A stretch of 33,835 bases of DNA from an uncultured Bacteroides sp. (GTDB taxonomy: Bacteria; Bacteroidota; Bacteroidia; Bacteroidales; Bacteroidaceae). How positions within the stretch are numbered: position 1 is the stretch's first letter; each line of letters begins with the position of its first letter. The position numbers and the translations under genes were made by a program. Where the stretch lies: assembly GCA_947074295.1 (NCBI GenBank), contig CAMTPC010000025.1, positions 1 to 33,835 of the forward strand, in the 5' to 3' direction. Under the pieces are notes generated by a model. It was not told the origin of the DNA. It saw nothing but the letters and a program-made list of their open reading frames with translations, and made no database searches. Below are positions 25,855 to 33,216 of this stretch, piece after piece.

Positions 25855-26535
25855 ATGAAGATATTGATAATTGAAGATGAACCTTCATTGCGCGAATTGA
25901 TGAGCCGCGCTTTGGTACAAGAAAGATATGTGGTGGAGTGTGCCTCTACCTTTGTCGAGGCTCAAGAAAAATTGGGCATGTATAGCTATGATTGTATATT
26001 GCTGGACATTATGTTGCCTGATGGTAATGGGTTGAATTTACTTGAAGAACTGAAAAAACAGAATAAACGAGAGAATGTGATTATAATTTCTGCGCGTGAC
26101 TCACTCGAGGATAAAGTAGTAGGTCTTGATTTGGGGGCAGATGATTATTTGCCGAAACCGTTTCATTTGATGGAGCTTTCGGCTCGCATCAAAAGCGTGA
26201 TTCGGCGAAGTAGTGGCGGTGGTCAGCGTGGCTATCGTTTGGGAAATGTTTTTCTTGACCCCGAAAGCAAAAGGGTTACAGTCGGAAATACAGATCTAAG
26301 TCTTTTGAAAAAAGAGTTCGACATACTGGCTTATTTCATGCAGAGGCCCAATCATGTTATTGATAAAAGTGTTTTGGCCGAAGGGGTATGGGGCGATCAT
26401 ATAGATCAGGTAGATAATTTCCACTTTGTATATGCACAGATGAAAAATTTGCGGCAGAAATTGGTGAAGAGTGGGGCAAATATAGAGATCAAAGCAGTGT
26501 ATGGCTTTGGTTATAAATTGGTAGTCAACGAATAG
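25855..26535 (+). CDS. OmpR-family response regulator
   Basis: A 226-residue DNA-binding response regulator. I chose the ATG at 25855 because it begins directly with the receiver fold (MKILIIEDEPSLREL); the frame is open back to 25756, but that extension has no receiver similarity and covers the promoter. The receiver has acidic E7/D8, phosphoacceptor D51 in LLDIMLPDGNG, S79 in IIISARDS and K101 in LPKPF. The C-terminal winged helix (about 127-225) has LLKKEFDILAYFMQRPNHVI, LAEGVWGDH and the final beta hairpin AVYGFGYKL. The sensor kinase gene follows 21 nt later and the PepSY-like pair lies downstream. A direct-repeat motif before this gene and before the first PepSY-like gene suggests autoregulation. 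Confidence 0.95.
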   Translation: MKILIIEDEPSLRELMSRALVQERYVVECASTFVEAQEKLGMYSYDCILLDIMLPDGNGLNLLEELKKQNKRENVIIISARDSLEDKVVGLDLGADDYLPKPFHLMELSARIKSVIRRSSGGGQRGYRLGNVFLDPESKRVTVGNTDLSLLKKEFDILAYFMQRPNHVIDKSVLAEGVWGDHIDQVDNFHFVYAQMKNLRQKLVKSGANIEIKAVYGFGYKLVVNE

Positions 26536-26556
26536 GATAGAGAGGAAAATGACTTT

Positions 26557-27825
26557 ATGAAACTAGTTTATCGCATTACATTGCGCTTATCTATGGTGCT
26601 GATTCCGTTATTGGCATTATGGAGTCTGCTTTTCTTCTTTAACATGGTCGACGAAATCAATGATGAGGCTGATGATGCTTTGGAACGATTTTCGGAACAG
26701 ATTATTCGTAAGACTCTTACTGGAAGAGATCTGACAAAAATAGCTGATGGCTCGAATAATAGTTATTCTATAATATCGGTTACGGATGACTACGCAGAGA
26801 TGCATAGTCATATTGAGTATTATGATACTGAAATCTATATTCCCGAGAAACGCGAGACCGAACCTGCACGCGTGTTGCGTACTATTTTTACAGATTCGGC
26901 TGGTCAGTATTATGAATTGAAAGTGATGACTCCAACTTTTGAGCGAGAAGATCTGCTTACTACTATATTTAATGAAATGATAATACTATATATCGTAGTG
27001 ATGTTTACTATAATATTAGTAGTGATGCTGATGCTCAATCGAAATATGCAACCACTGTTTACACTTTTGAAGTGGCTTGATGGATATGCTCCTGGGGGTA
27101 ATAATCTAAAAGTGCCTAACGAAACAACCGTGCCAGAATTTCAAAAGCTAAATGTTGCTTTGCAAGAGGCTGTGGATCGTTCAGAAACACTCTACGATCA
27201 GCAAAAGCAATTTATTGGGAATGCATCGCATGAACTTCAGACACCATTGGCGGTTATTAGCAATCGTATTGACTGGATGATTGATCAGATGGGTATGAAT
27301 GAGGAACAAATGAAAGAGCTTTTCCAAATTAGGAAAGAATTGCGTTATATCATAAAGCTTAATAAAACGCTTTTGTTGCTTACCAAGATTGACAATCAGC
27401 AATTCCCTGAGGTGGAAGAGGTGGATATCGCAGCACTGATTCGTGAACAGCTCGAGATGTTTGAGGACATTTATTCTTATAAAAAGATAAGTTGTATACT
27501 TCAGTTGCCTCCTAGCTATATATTTAAAATGAATGGCACACTGGCTAACATTCTGATAAGTAATTTGCTTAAGAATGCTTTTGTCCATGCACCTGAGGAT
27601 TCAACAATAAGATTAAAATTAGAAAGGAATACTCTTATGGTGAGCAATGTTGGTGCATTCCCATTGGATAACGAGCGAATTTTCGAGCGTTTCTATCAAG
27701 GTTCCAAGAAAGAAGGCTCATCTGGGCTTGGATTGGCATTGGTCAACGCCATCGCCAATTATTATGACCTGAAACTAGAGTATTCTTATAAGAATGGCCA
27801 GCATCAGTTTGAGGTAGTCTGGTAG
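26557..27825 (+). CDS. Two-component sensor histidine kinase
   Basis: A 422-residue inner-membrane sensor kinase. TM1 lies at about 12-30, a periplasmic sensor region of about 105 residues follows (31-137), and TM2 is at about 139-161. HisKA contains H225 in FIGNASHELQTPLAVI (the usual E-x-R-T-P reads E-L-Q-T-P). The ATPase domain has an N box NLLKNAFVHAP (336-346) and a G2 box SSGLGLAL (388-395). The G1 box is divergent: VSNVGAFPLDNERIFERFY (362-380) lacks the canonical D-x-G-x-G Asp, a feature I recall in related Bacteroidetes kinases. The periplasmic part is moderately acidic (EINDEADDALERF, EIYIPEKRETEPAR). It is co-transcribed with the response regulator and followed by two PepSY-like genes that are probable targets. 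Confidence 0.93.
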   Translation: MKLVYRITLRLSMVLIPLLALWSLLFFFNMVDEINDEADDALERFSEQIIRKTLTGRDLTKIADGSNNSYSIISVTDDYAEMHSHIEYYDTEIYIPEKRETEPARVLRTIFTDSAGQYYELKVMTPTFEREDLLTTIFNEMIILYIVVMFTIILVVMLMLNRNMQPLFTLLKWLDGYAPGGNNLKVPNETTVPEFQKLNVALQEAVDRSETLYDQQKQFIGNASHELQTPLAVISNRIDWMIDQMGMNEEQMKELFQIRKELRYIIKLNKTLLLLTKIDNQQFPEVEEVDIAALIREQLEMFEDIYSYKKISCILQLPPSYIFKMNGTLANILISNLLKNAFVHAPEDSTIRLKLERNTLMVSNVGAFPLDNERIFERFYQGSKKEGSSGLGLALVNAIANYYDLKLEYSYKNGQHQFEVVW

Positions 27826-27866
27826 TTTTCATCTTTTTTTCTCATTTTTTTCTTCAACTCTTCATT

Positions 27867-27902
27867 ATTTCAGTTTCATTTCAAATTTGCACCCGAACTT
27901 TG
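27867..27902 (+). promoter_or_regulatory. Promoter and candidate direct-repeat operator of the PepSY-like genes
   Basis: ATTTCAGTTTCATTTCA (27867-27883) contains TTTCA at 27868, 27874 and 27879, the outer two exactly 11 nt apart. Two CTTCA copies precede it at 27852 and 27860. Thirteen nt after TTTCATTT comes GAACTTTG (27895-27902), a one-mismatch TAnnTTTG box, at the same offset as the -7 box of the response-regulator gene. The imperfect -7 box fits a promoter that needs an activator. The predicted leader is about 35 nt. Confidence 0.55.
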
Positions 27903-27943
27903 TATCATCAAAAGAAATTAATTGTATAACATAAAAAGAAGAA

Positions 27944-28387
27944 ATGATGAAAAAGTTTTTGATTATCCTTGTGAGTATTTTTACCGTAGGTGTTTTTGCA
28001 GCTCATGCCGGAAATGATAAGCCTATCAATGTAAACCAGTTGCCTTTAGCTTCACAACAATTTATAGCAAAATATTTTCCTGATAGTAAAGTGGCTCTCG
28101 CCAAAATGGAAAAAGAATTTATGAGTGTGACTTATGATGTGGTAATGACAGATGGGGTTAAGCTCGAATTTGCTAAAAACGGTGAATGGAAAGAAGTAGA
28201 TTGCAAATATTCCAGTGTTCCTCAGGGTATAGTGCCTGCACAAATAGTGAAAAAGGTGAATGAACTCTATCCCGATGCATCTATCGTAAAGATTGATAGA
28301 GATACTAAAGATTACGAAGTAGAATTAAGCACTGGCTTAGATCTTACATTTGACTTGAGCTTCAACTTGGTGAAAGTTGACCATTAA
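27944..28387 (+). CDS. PepSY-like exported protein
   Basis: A 147-residue protein with a signal peptide ending VGVFAAHAG (cleavage near residue 22), so it is probably periplasmic. The mature part holds two tandem PepSY-like units. Unit 1 (about 33-86) runs from LPLASQQFIAKYFPD through YDVVMTDGVKLEF to NGEWKEV. Unit 2 (about 92-145) runs from VPQGIVPAQIVKKVNELYPD through YEVELSTGLDLTFD to FNLVKV. Each unit is one helix plus a beta sheet ending in a D/N-G-x-W/L turn. Such proteins are common beside two-component systems in Bacteroidetes, and PepSY domains are generally thought to modulate proteases or sense ligands, but the role here is unknown. ATG ATG starts at 27944 and 27947 are both possible, and GAAGAA lies just upstream. 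A motif shared with the response-regulator promoter lies before it. Confidence 0.8.
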   Translation: MMKKFLIILVSIFTVGVFAAHAGNDKPINVNQLPLASQQFIAKYFPDSKVALAKMEKEFMSVTYDVVMTDGVKLEFAKNGEWKEVDCKYSSVPQGIVPAQIVKKVNELYPDASIVKIDRDTKDYEVELSTGLDLTFDLSFNLVKVDH

Positions 28388-28466
28388 TATATACCGCTCA
28401 TTTTATATTAATACAGAGATTGTTTTTCAGTAACTATTTTAACTAAACTATTTAACAAGTAAGATT

Positions 28467-28925
28467 ATGTCTAAGAAGATTAAAAAATCAATGTTTGCTA
28501 TTGTAGCATTGTTAGGAGTGATGCTATTCGCTTCATGTGGTGACTCTGATAAAGAGATTAGCTCTTCAAGCTTGCCTGATGCAGCAAAAGCTTTTATAAC
28601 GCAGTATTTCCCTATGCAAACAATCCTTCATGCCGAACGCGATAAGGACAATGGTACACGCTATTATGAAGTGACTTTGAGTAGTGGTACGCAGATTGAT
28701 TTTGATAGTTCGGGTACATGGATAAAGGTAGATTGTAAATTCAATGCTTTGCCAACGGGAATTTTACCCGATAAGATCACTACTTATATCACAGATAATT
28801 ATCCTGCCGCTATTGCTACTGAAGTAGATAAGGAATACGGAGGTTATCAAGTACAATTGAACAATGCCCGTAAGTTGATATTCTCGGCTGATGGCACATT
28901 TATTAGTTCACAGATTGATTTCTGA
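28467..28925 (+). CDS. PepSY-like lipoprotein
   Basis: A 152-residue paralogue of the preceding gene. Its N-terminus MSKKIKKSMFAIVALLGVML ends in FASC with C24 as the probable lipidated residue, so this copy is membrane-anchored while the neighbour is probably soluble. Two PepSY-like units follow: LPDAAKAFITQYFP through YEVTLSSGTQIDF to GTWIKV, then LPTGILPDKITTYITDNYPA through YQVQLNNARKLIFSADGTF. Both paralogues share WxxVDCKxxxxPxGIxPxxI at the junction of the units, including one conserved Cys. It lies 79 nt after the first PepSY-like gene with no -7 box between them, so they are likely co-transcribed. It is followed by an intrinsic terminator. Confidence 0.8.
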   Translation: MSKKIKKSMFAIVALLGVMLFASCGDSDKEISSSSLPDAAKAFITQYFPMQTILHAERDKDNGTRYYEVTLSSGTQIDFDSSGTWIKVDCKFNALPTGILPDKITTYITDNYPAAIATEVDKEYGGYQVQLNNARKLIFSADGTFISSQIDF

Positions 28926-28949
28926 TTGACAAATCTATAAAAAAGTAAC

Positions 28950-28996
28950 ATCGCCCCAACGTAGTATCATAACTATGTTGGGGCGATATTTATTAT
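28950..28996 (+). terminator. Intrinsic terminator after the PepSY-like genes
   Basis: A 16-bp stem pairs ATCGCCCCAACGTAGT (28950-28965) with ACTATGTTGGGGCGAT (28972-28987), with one G-T pair and a 6-nt loop. The stem core is GC-rich, and ATTTATTAT follows. The T-run is modest. It begins 24 nt after the second PepSY-like stop codon. Confidence 0.75.
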
Positions 28997-28998
28997 GT

Positions 28999-29257
28999 AC
29001 AGGTAGTCTTCTGTGGACGATGTAATTCTTCTTATCTTCTGAAATGGGGCTTGTCCAATAGCTTGGTAGATAGGGTTATAGCTGCTATGTGCAGACTAGC
29101 CTTGGATGACAAATAGAACAGCCGTTGCTACTGTGGTGACCAGCCTTGCTCTAAAAGATGGACACTCATAATCGTTAAGCTGAGCTATGTGGTATCAACG
29201 AAGTGGCAGGTAAACGCCATGGTTTTCAGACGATATATAGCCCTTGTCCATAGAGCT
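28999..29257. other. Intergenic region with no intact gene
   Basis: Between the PepSY terminator and the end of the convergent zinc-ribbon gene. It is noticeably less A/T-rich than other intergenic DNA here. One minus-strand frame is open for stretches of 15-31 codons separated by single stops (for example MAFTCHFVDTT, then LEQGWSPQ, then STKLLDKPHFRR). This could be a decayed coding fragment, but none of the stretches is long enough to be significant. Confidence 0.3.
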
Positions 29258-29590
29258 TTATTTTTTCAAGAAACAGGTTTTTAGCACGATGCTGCTACCG
29301 TCAATTTTACAATCTACTTCTTCTGGATTATCGGTGAGTCTGATGCTTTTTACTTTAGTGCCACGCTTGATTACCATTGATGATCCTTTTACCTTCAGAT
29401 CCTTTATCACAGTCACAGCATCTCCGTCCATCAGTTCAGCGCCATTGCTATCACGTGCCACATCTGCTACAGCTTCTTCGCTAGCGGCTTCAGGATTGAA
29501 CTCATGCATACAATCTGGACACACATAAAGTGACCCATCAAAATAGGTGTTTTCACCTTGGCAACTTGGGCAATTTGGAATTTCGTTCAT
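29258..29590 (-). CDS. PhnA/YjdM-type zinc-ribbon protein
   Basis: A 110-residue cytoplasmic protein of the PhnA/YjdM family. An N-terminal zinc ribbon has C7 and C10 (CPSC) and C24 and C27 (CPDC). An acidic linker (PEAASEEAVADVARD) is followed by the conserved SH3-like domain with LMDGDAVTVIKDLKVKGSS and KRGTKVKSIRLTD. E. coli YjdM was once linked to phosphonate use by operon position, but that role was not supported and the function remains unknown. Length is normal for the family. It is monocistronic, with a TAACTTTG box 46 nt upstream of its start, and is divergent from the nqr operon. Confidence 0.88.
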   Translation of the reverse strand: MNEIPNCPSCQGENTYFDGSLYVCPDCMHEFNPEAASEEAVADVARDSNGAELMDGDAVTVIKDLKVKGSSMVIKRGTKVKSIRLTDNPEEVDCKIDGSSIVLKTCFLKK

Positions 29591-29635
29591 CTAATTTATT
29601 CTTATTTTATTTAAAATATAATTTCTACTGATATG

Positions 29636-29643
29636 CAAAGTTA
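29636..29643 (-). promoter_or_regulatory. Putative -7 box for the zinc-ribbon gene
   Basis: The minus strand reads TAACTTTG, a perfect TAnnTTTG match, 45 nt before the ATG at 29590. No clear TTTG -33 element is seen at the expected distance. Confidence 0.45.
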
Positions 29644-29877
29644 TCATATCCCTGCCAATCGACCGTAAAATGAGAGACGCTTTTATAATGTTTTCAAGAT
29701 TGCCTCCTTATTTTATTGATAATTGTATTCTGCCGTCGAAGTGCTTTTGCGATGAATTAATGTGCCTCTTGAAAGATAAATCGCCTTTAACTCTCGTTGT
29801 GTGCGTAAACGGAAACAATTACGGAAAAAAATCTTTTATTCCCTTTAGTTTTGTTACCTATTTGTCTTATTATTTAT
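29644..29877. other. Divergent intergenic region, no gene found
   Basis: This lies between the zinc-ribbon promoter and the nqr promoter. A plus-strand frame of 76 codons (29670-29900) runs across the nqr promoter. Its composition (Cys/Leu/Phe/Tyr-rich, no motif) looks non-coding. No tRNA, small RNA hairpin or repeat was recognised. Confidence 0.4.
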
Positions 29878-29885
29878 TAATTTTG
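29878..29885 (+). promoter_or_regulatory. Putative -7 box for the nqr operon
   Basis: TAATTTTG matches TAnnTTTG exactly and lies 37 nt before the nqrA ATG, giving a predicted leader of about 31 nt. TTTG occurs upstream at 29861 and 29850, but at 13 and 24 nt spacing rather than the preferred 19-21. Confidence 0.5.
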
Positions 29886-29922
29886 CGTGCAATTTTATAG
29901 GAATCATTATTTAATATAACAC

Positions 29923-31275
29923 ATGGCAAATGTAATAAAGTTACGTAAAGGCCTTGACATCAACCTAAAAGGTAAAGCTCCATTAGAAATTACTCAGGTA
30001 AAAGAGCCGGGATTCTACTCATTGGTACCCGATGACTTTACAGGTGTCACTCCCAAGGTGGTAGTGAAGGAGCAAGAGTATGTGATGGCCGGAGGAACCT
30101 TGTTTATCGACAAGAATAACCCCGAAATTAAGTTTGTTTCACCCGTTAGTGGCGTGGTGACGAGCGTAGAGCGTGGTGCTCGCCGTAAGGTGCTCAACAT
30201 CACTGTGGCTGCGGCGGAAGAACAGGATTTTGAAGATTTTGGCAAGCAGAATGTGACTCAGCTCAATGGACAACAAATGAAAGAGCTATTGATGCAGTCG
30301 GGTATGTTTGCATTTATTCGTCAACGCCCTTACGACATCATAGCAGATCCGACGGTGATGCCGAAAGCTATTTTTATCTCAGCTTTCGATACCAATCCAT
30401 TGGCGCCCGATTTCGAATTTGCATTGAAGGGTGAGGAAGCTAACTTCCAAACTGGTCTTGATGCTTTGGCACAAATGGCAAAAACTTATTTGGGTATTCA
30501 TGTCAGTCAGAAATCAACTGCACTGACGCAGGCTAAAAATGTAGAAATCAATGTTTTCGAAGGTCCAAATCCTTCTGGAAATGTAGGTGTGCAGATTAAT
30601 CATATTGCTCCGGTATGTAAGGGTGAAACAGTCTGGACCATCGATCCGCAAGCTGTGATCTTTATTGGTCGCTTGATGAATACTGGTAAGGTCGATATGA
30701 CACGCACTGTGGCCATTACGGGTTCGGAAGTATTGAAACCAGTTTATTGTAAACTGAAAGTAGGTGCTTTGTTGACTCACGTATTTGCAGGAAATGTGAA
30801 TAAGGATAATGCGCTGCGTTATATCAGTGGCAATGTGTTGACTGGTAAGACAGTATCTCCAAATGGTTATTTGGGTGCATTCCACAGCCAATTGACTGTG
30901 ATTCCTGATGGCGCTGATGTTCACGAAATGTTTGGTTGGATCATGCCACGTTTTGATCAGTTCAGCACGAGCCGTTCATATTTCAGCTGGCTCATTGGTC
31001 CAAAACGCGAATATGTATTCGATACACGCGTTAAGGGAGGCGAACGTCACATGATTATGTCTGGCGAATACGACAAAGTGTTGCCTATGGATATCATGCC
31101 CGAATTTTTGATCAAGGCGATTATCGCTAACGATATCGACCGCATGGAAGCTCTAGGTATCTACGAGGTAGCTCCAGAAGACTTTGCGCTTTGCGAATTT
31201 GTTGACTCTTCTAAACTGGAACTGCAACGCATTGTGCGTGCGGGTCTAGACATGCTACGTGCGGAGATGAGTTGA
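29923..31275 (+). CDS. nqrA: Na+-translocating NADH:quinone reductase subunit A
   Basis: A 450-residue cytoplasmic subunit of the Na+-pumping NADH:quinone oxidoreductase. The start MANVIKLRKGLDINLKGKA and the barrel-sandwich-like section VKEQEYVMAGGTLFIDKNNPE...FVSPVSGVV (about 47-80) are typical of NqrA, as are FAFIRQRPYDIIADP, AIFISAFDTNPLAPDFEF and NVGVQINHIAPV. The subunit binds no flavin; it sits on the cytoplasmic side and contributes to the quinone site region. Length matches the family. It is the first gene of the operon, with the perfect -7 box TAATTTTG upstream and nqrB starting 37 nt after its stop. Codon use is less A/T-rich than in the polysaccharide operon, as expected for a conserved, well-expressed gene. 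Confidence 0.97.
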   Translation: MANVIKLRKGLDINLKGKAPLEITQVKEPGFYSLVPDDFTGVTPKVVVKEQEYVMAGGTLFIDKNNPEIKFVSPVSGVVTSVERGARRKVLNITVAAAEEQDFEDFGKQNVTQLNGQQMKELLMQSGMFAFIRQRPYDIIADPTVMPKAIFISAFDTNPLAPDFEFALKGEEANFQTGLDALAQMAKTYLGIHVSQKSTALTQAKNVEINVFEGPNPSGNVGVQINHIAPVCKGETVWTIDPQAVIFIGRLMNTGKVDMTRTVAITGSEVLKPVYCKLKVGALLTHVFAGNVNKDNALRYISGNVLTGKTVSPNGYLGAFHSQLTVIPDGADVHEMFGWIMPRFDQFSTSRSYFSWLIGPKREYVFDTRVKGGERHMIMSGEYDKVLPMDIMPEFLIKAIIANDIDRMEALGIYEVAPEDFALCEFVDSSKLELQRIVRAGLDMLRAEMS

Positions 31276-31312
31276 TGGTGTAATAATAAATAGTAATAAT
31301 TGAAACATATAA

Positions 31313-32491
31313 ATGAAAGCGTTAAGAAATTATGTCGATAAGATAAAACCGCATTTTCAGGAAGGCGGTAAGCTCCACGCATTTCACTCGGTGTTTGATG
31401 GTATAGAGACTTTCCTCTTTGTACCCAACTCTACATCGCAATCGGGAGTACACATACACGACGCCATCGACAGTAAACGTATCATGTCGATTGTAGTTAT
31501 TTCGTTGATGCCGGCTTTGCTGTTCGGTATGTATAATGTCGGTTATCAACACTTTACCTATGCCAACGTGCCTGCTACTTTTTGGCAAATGTTTGGCTAT
31601 GGTTTTCTTTCTATATTGCCTAAGATCATCGTCTCGTATGCTGTGGGTCTTGGTATCGAGTTTATTATAGCTCAATGGAAAAAAGAAGAGATTCAGGAAG
31701 GCTTCCTCGTTTCGGGTATGCTTATCCCGATGATTGTGCCTGTAGAATGTCCACTATGGATTCTGGGTGTGGCCACTGCTTTCGCAGTGATCTTCGCAAA
31801 GGAAGTATTCGGTGGTACAGGTATGAATATATTTAATGTAGCGTTGGTGACGCGTGCATTCTTGTTCTTTGCTTATCCAGCGCAGATGTCGGGTGACTCG
31901 GTGTGGGTAGGTGCCAACAGCATTTTTGGCTTCGGCGAGAACATTGATGGTTTGACTGCTGCTACTGCATTAGGTGAAGCTGCTACAGCAGTATCGCCTA
32001 CTGGTTATCCTCCTTTTACGATTGATATGATCACGGGTCTTATCCCAGGTTCTATCGGTGAGACTAGTATGATTGCTATCGCTATCGGTGCGGTAATCTT
32101 GCTTTGGACGGGTATCGGTAGTTGGAAGATCATGTTGTCTGTATTTGTAGGTGGTGCTTTCATGGGCTGGATATTCAATATCGCTGGTCCTGATACAGCT
32201 ATCGCTCACATGCCTTGGTGGGAGCAGTTGTGCTTGGGTGGTTTTGCGTTTGGTGCCGTGTTTATGGCAACTGACCCTGTAACTGCATCGCGCACAGAGT
32301 ATGGTAAATTGATCTATGGTTTCCTTATCGGTGCATTGGCTATCGTGATTCGTGTATTGAATCCTGGTTATCCCGAAGGTATGATGCTTGCCATCCTGTT
32401 TATGAACATTTTTGCACCATTGATCGATTATTGCTTCATGCAACGTAACATCAACATGCGTGCAAAACGTGCTTTGAAGTCTAACAAGTAA
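31313..32491 (+). CDS. nqrB: Na+-translocating NADH:quinone reductase subunit B
   Basis: A 392-residue membrane subunit with about nine or ten transmembrane segments. The cytoplasmic N-terminus (1-55) precedes the first segment (IMSIVVISLMPALLFGMYNV). The covalent FMN site is recognisable at IDGLTAATALGEA (211-223), with T218 in the place of the flavinylated Thr of the Vibrio enzyme; here the S-G-A-T core reads T-A-A-T. Other family motifs are FGGTGMNIFNVALVTRAFLF, and FMATDPVTASRTEYGKLIYG (317-336). It carries FMN and riboflavin and forms part of the Na+ path. The gene starts 37 nt after nqrA and ends 13 nt before nqrC. Confidence 0.97.
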   Translation: MKALRNYVDKIKPHFQEGGKLHAFHSVFDGIETFLFVPNSTSQSGVHIHDAIDSKRIMSIVVISLMPALLFGMYNVGYQHFTYANVPATFWQMFGYGFLSILPKIIVSYAVGLGIEFIIAQWKKEEIQEGFLVSGMLIPMIVPVECPLWILGVATAFAVIFAKEVFGGTGMNIFNVALVTRAFLFFAYPAQMSGDSVWVGANSIFGFGENIDGLTAATALGEAATAVSPTGYPPFTIDMITGLIPGSIGETSMIAIAIGAVILLWTGIGSWKIMLSVFVGGAFMGWIFNIAGPDTAIAHMPWWEQLCLGGFAFGAVFMATDPVTASRTEYGKLIYGFLIGALAIVIRVLNPGYPEGMMLAILFMNIFAPLIDYCFMQRNINMRAKRALKSNK

Positions 32492-32504
32492 AACCGAAGA
32501 AAAG

Positions 32505-33200
32505 ATGAAGATGAATACTAATAGTAATACTTATACTATCGTTTACGCTTCGGTAATGGTTGTTATCGTAGCTTTCCTACTGGCATTTATCTCTAACTCG
32601 CTAAAAAGCAAGCAAGACGAAAATATCAGACTGGATAAAATGAAACAGATTCTTTCTGCAATTAATGTAGATAGTAAGGGGCAAGATGTACAGGCTTTAT
32701 ATACACAATACGTGAAGGAGGCTGAAATCTTAAACGTAAATGGTGATGTGGTGAGCACAACAGGCGGTTTTGATATCAATCTGGCTGCCGAAATGTCTAA
32801 GCCAGTTGCCGAGCGCCAGTTGCCTCTATATATCTGTGAAGTGAATGGTCAGACTAAATATGTGATTCCATTAAGTGGTGCTGGTCTATGGGGACCTATC
32901 TGGGGCTATGTGGGCTTGGATGATGATAAAGATACTGTGTTTGGTATCTTCTTCTCACACGCCAGCGAAACTCCAGGTCTGGGTGCCGAAATCACTACGG
33001 AGAAGTTCAAAAGCGAATTTTTTGGCAAGAAAGTGATGAAGAATGGCGAAGTGGCTCTGGCTGTTGAGAAATTTGGTAAAGTGACAGATCCTGCTTATCA
33101 AGTGGATGGTATCTCGGGTGGTACAATCACCTCGGTGGGTGTATCAAACATGATCAAGGACTGTATGAGCCTTTACGATAAGTTTTTAACTAATAAATAA
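32505..33200 (+). CDS. nqrC: Na+-translocating NADH:quinone reductase subunit C
   Basis: A 231-residue subunit with one N-terminal membrane anchor (about 11-31) and a periplasmic FMN-binding domain. The flavinylation motif is DGISGGTITS (201-210), with T207 as the expected covalent FMN site (S-G-G-T instead of the common S-G-A-T). IPLSGAGLWGPIWGYVGLD (121-139) and SHASETPGLGAEIT (151-164) are conserved NqrC/RnfG-type sequences. Covalent FMN would be attached by ApbE, which is not in the window. The start at 32505 has an in-frame second Met at codon 3. The gene is 13 nt after nqrB and 16 nt before nqrD. Confidence 0.97.
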   Translation: MKMNTNSNTYTIVYASVMVVIVAFLLAFISNSLKSKQDENIRLDKMKQILSAINVDSKGQDVQALYTQYVKEAEILNVNGDVVSTTGGFDINLAAEMSKPVAERQLPLYICEVNGQTKYVIPLSGAGLWGPIWGYVGLDDDKDTVFGIFFSHASETPGLGAEITTEKFKSEFFGKKVMKNGEVALAVEKFGKVTDPAYQVDGISGGTITSVGVSNMIKDCMSLYDKFLTNK

Positions 33201-33216
33201 GAGGAGAGGATAGAAT

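Noticed and set aside
28999..29257. Resemblance of the minus-strand fragment MAFTCHFVDTT to transposase sequences
   Set aside because: The match is too short and interrupted by stops, and no terminal inverted repeats or target duplications were seen, so no mobile element is called.
29670..29900. Plus-strand frame of 76 codons between the zinc-ribbon and nqrA genes
   Set aside because: It runs through the nqr -7 box, has low-complexity hydrophobic composition and no motif or start context.
31970..32443. 157-codon minus-strand frame inside nqrB
   Set aside because: It is antisense to a well-conserved gene and rich in His/Arg/Thr, the usual signature of a shadow frame.
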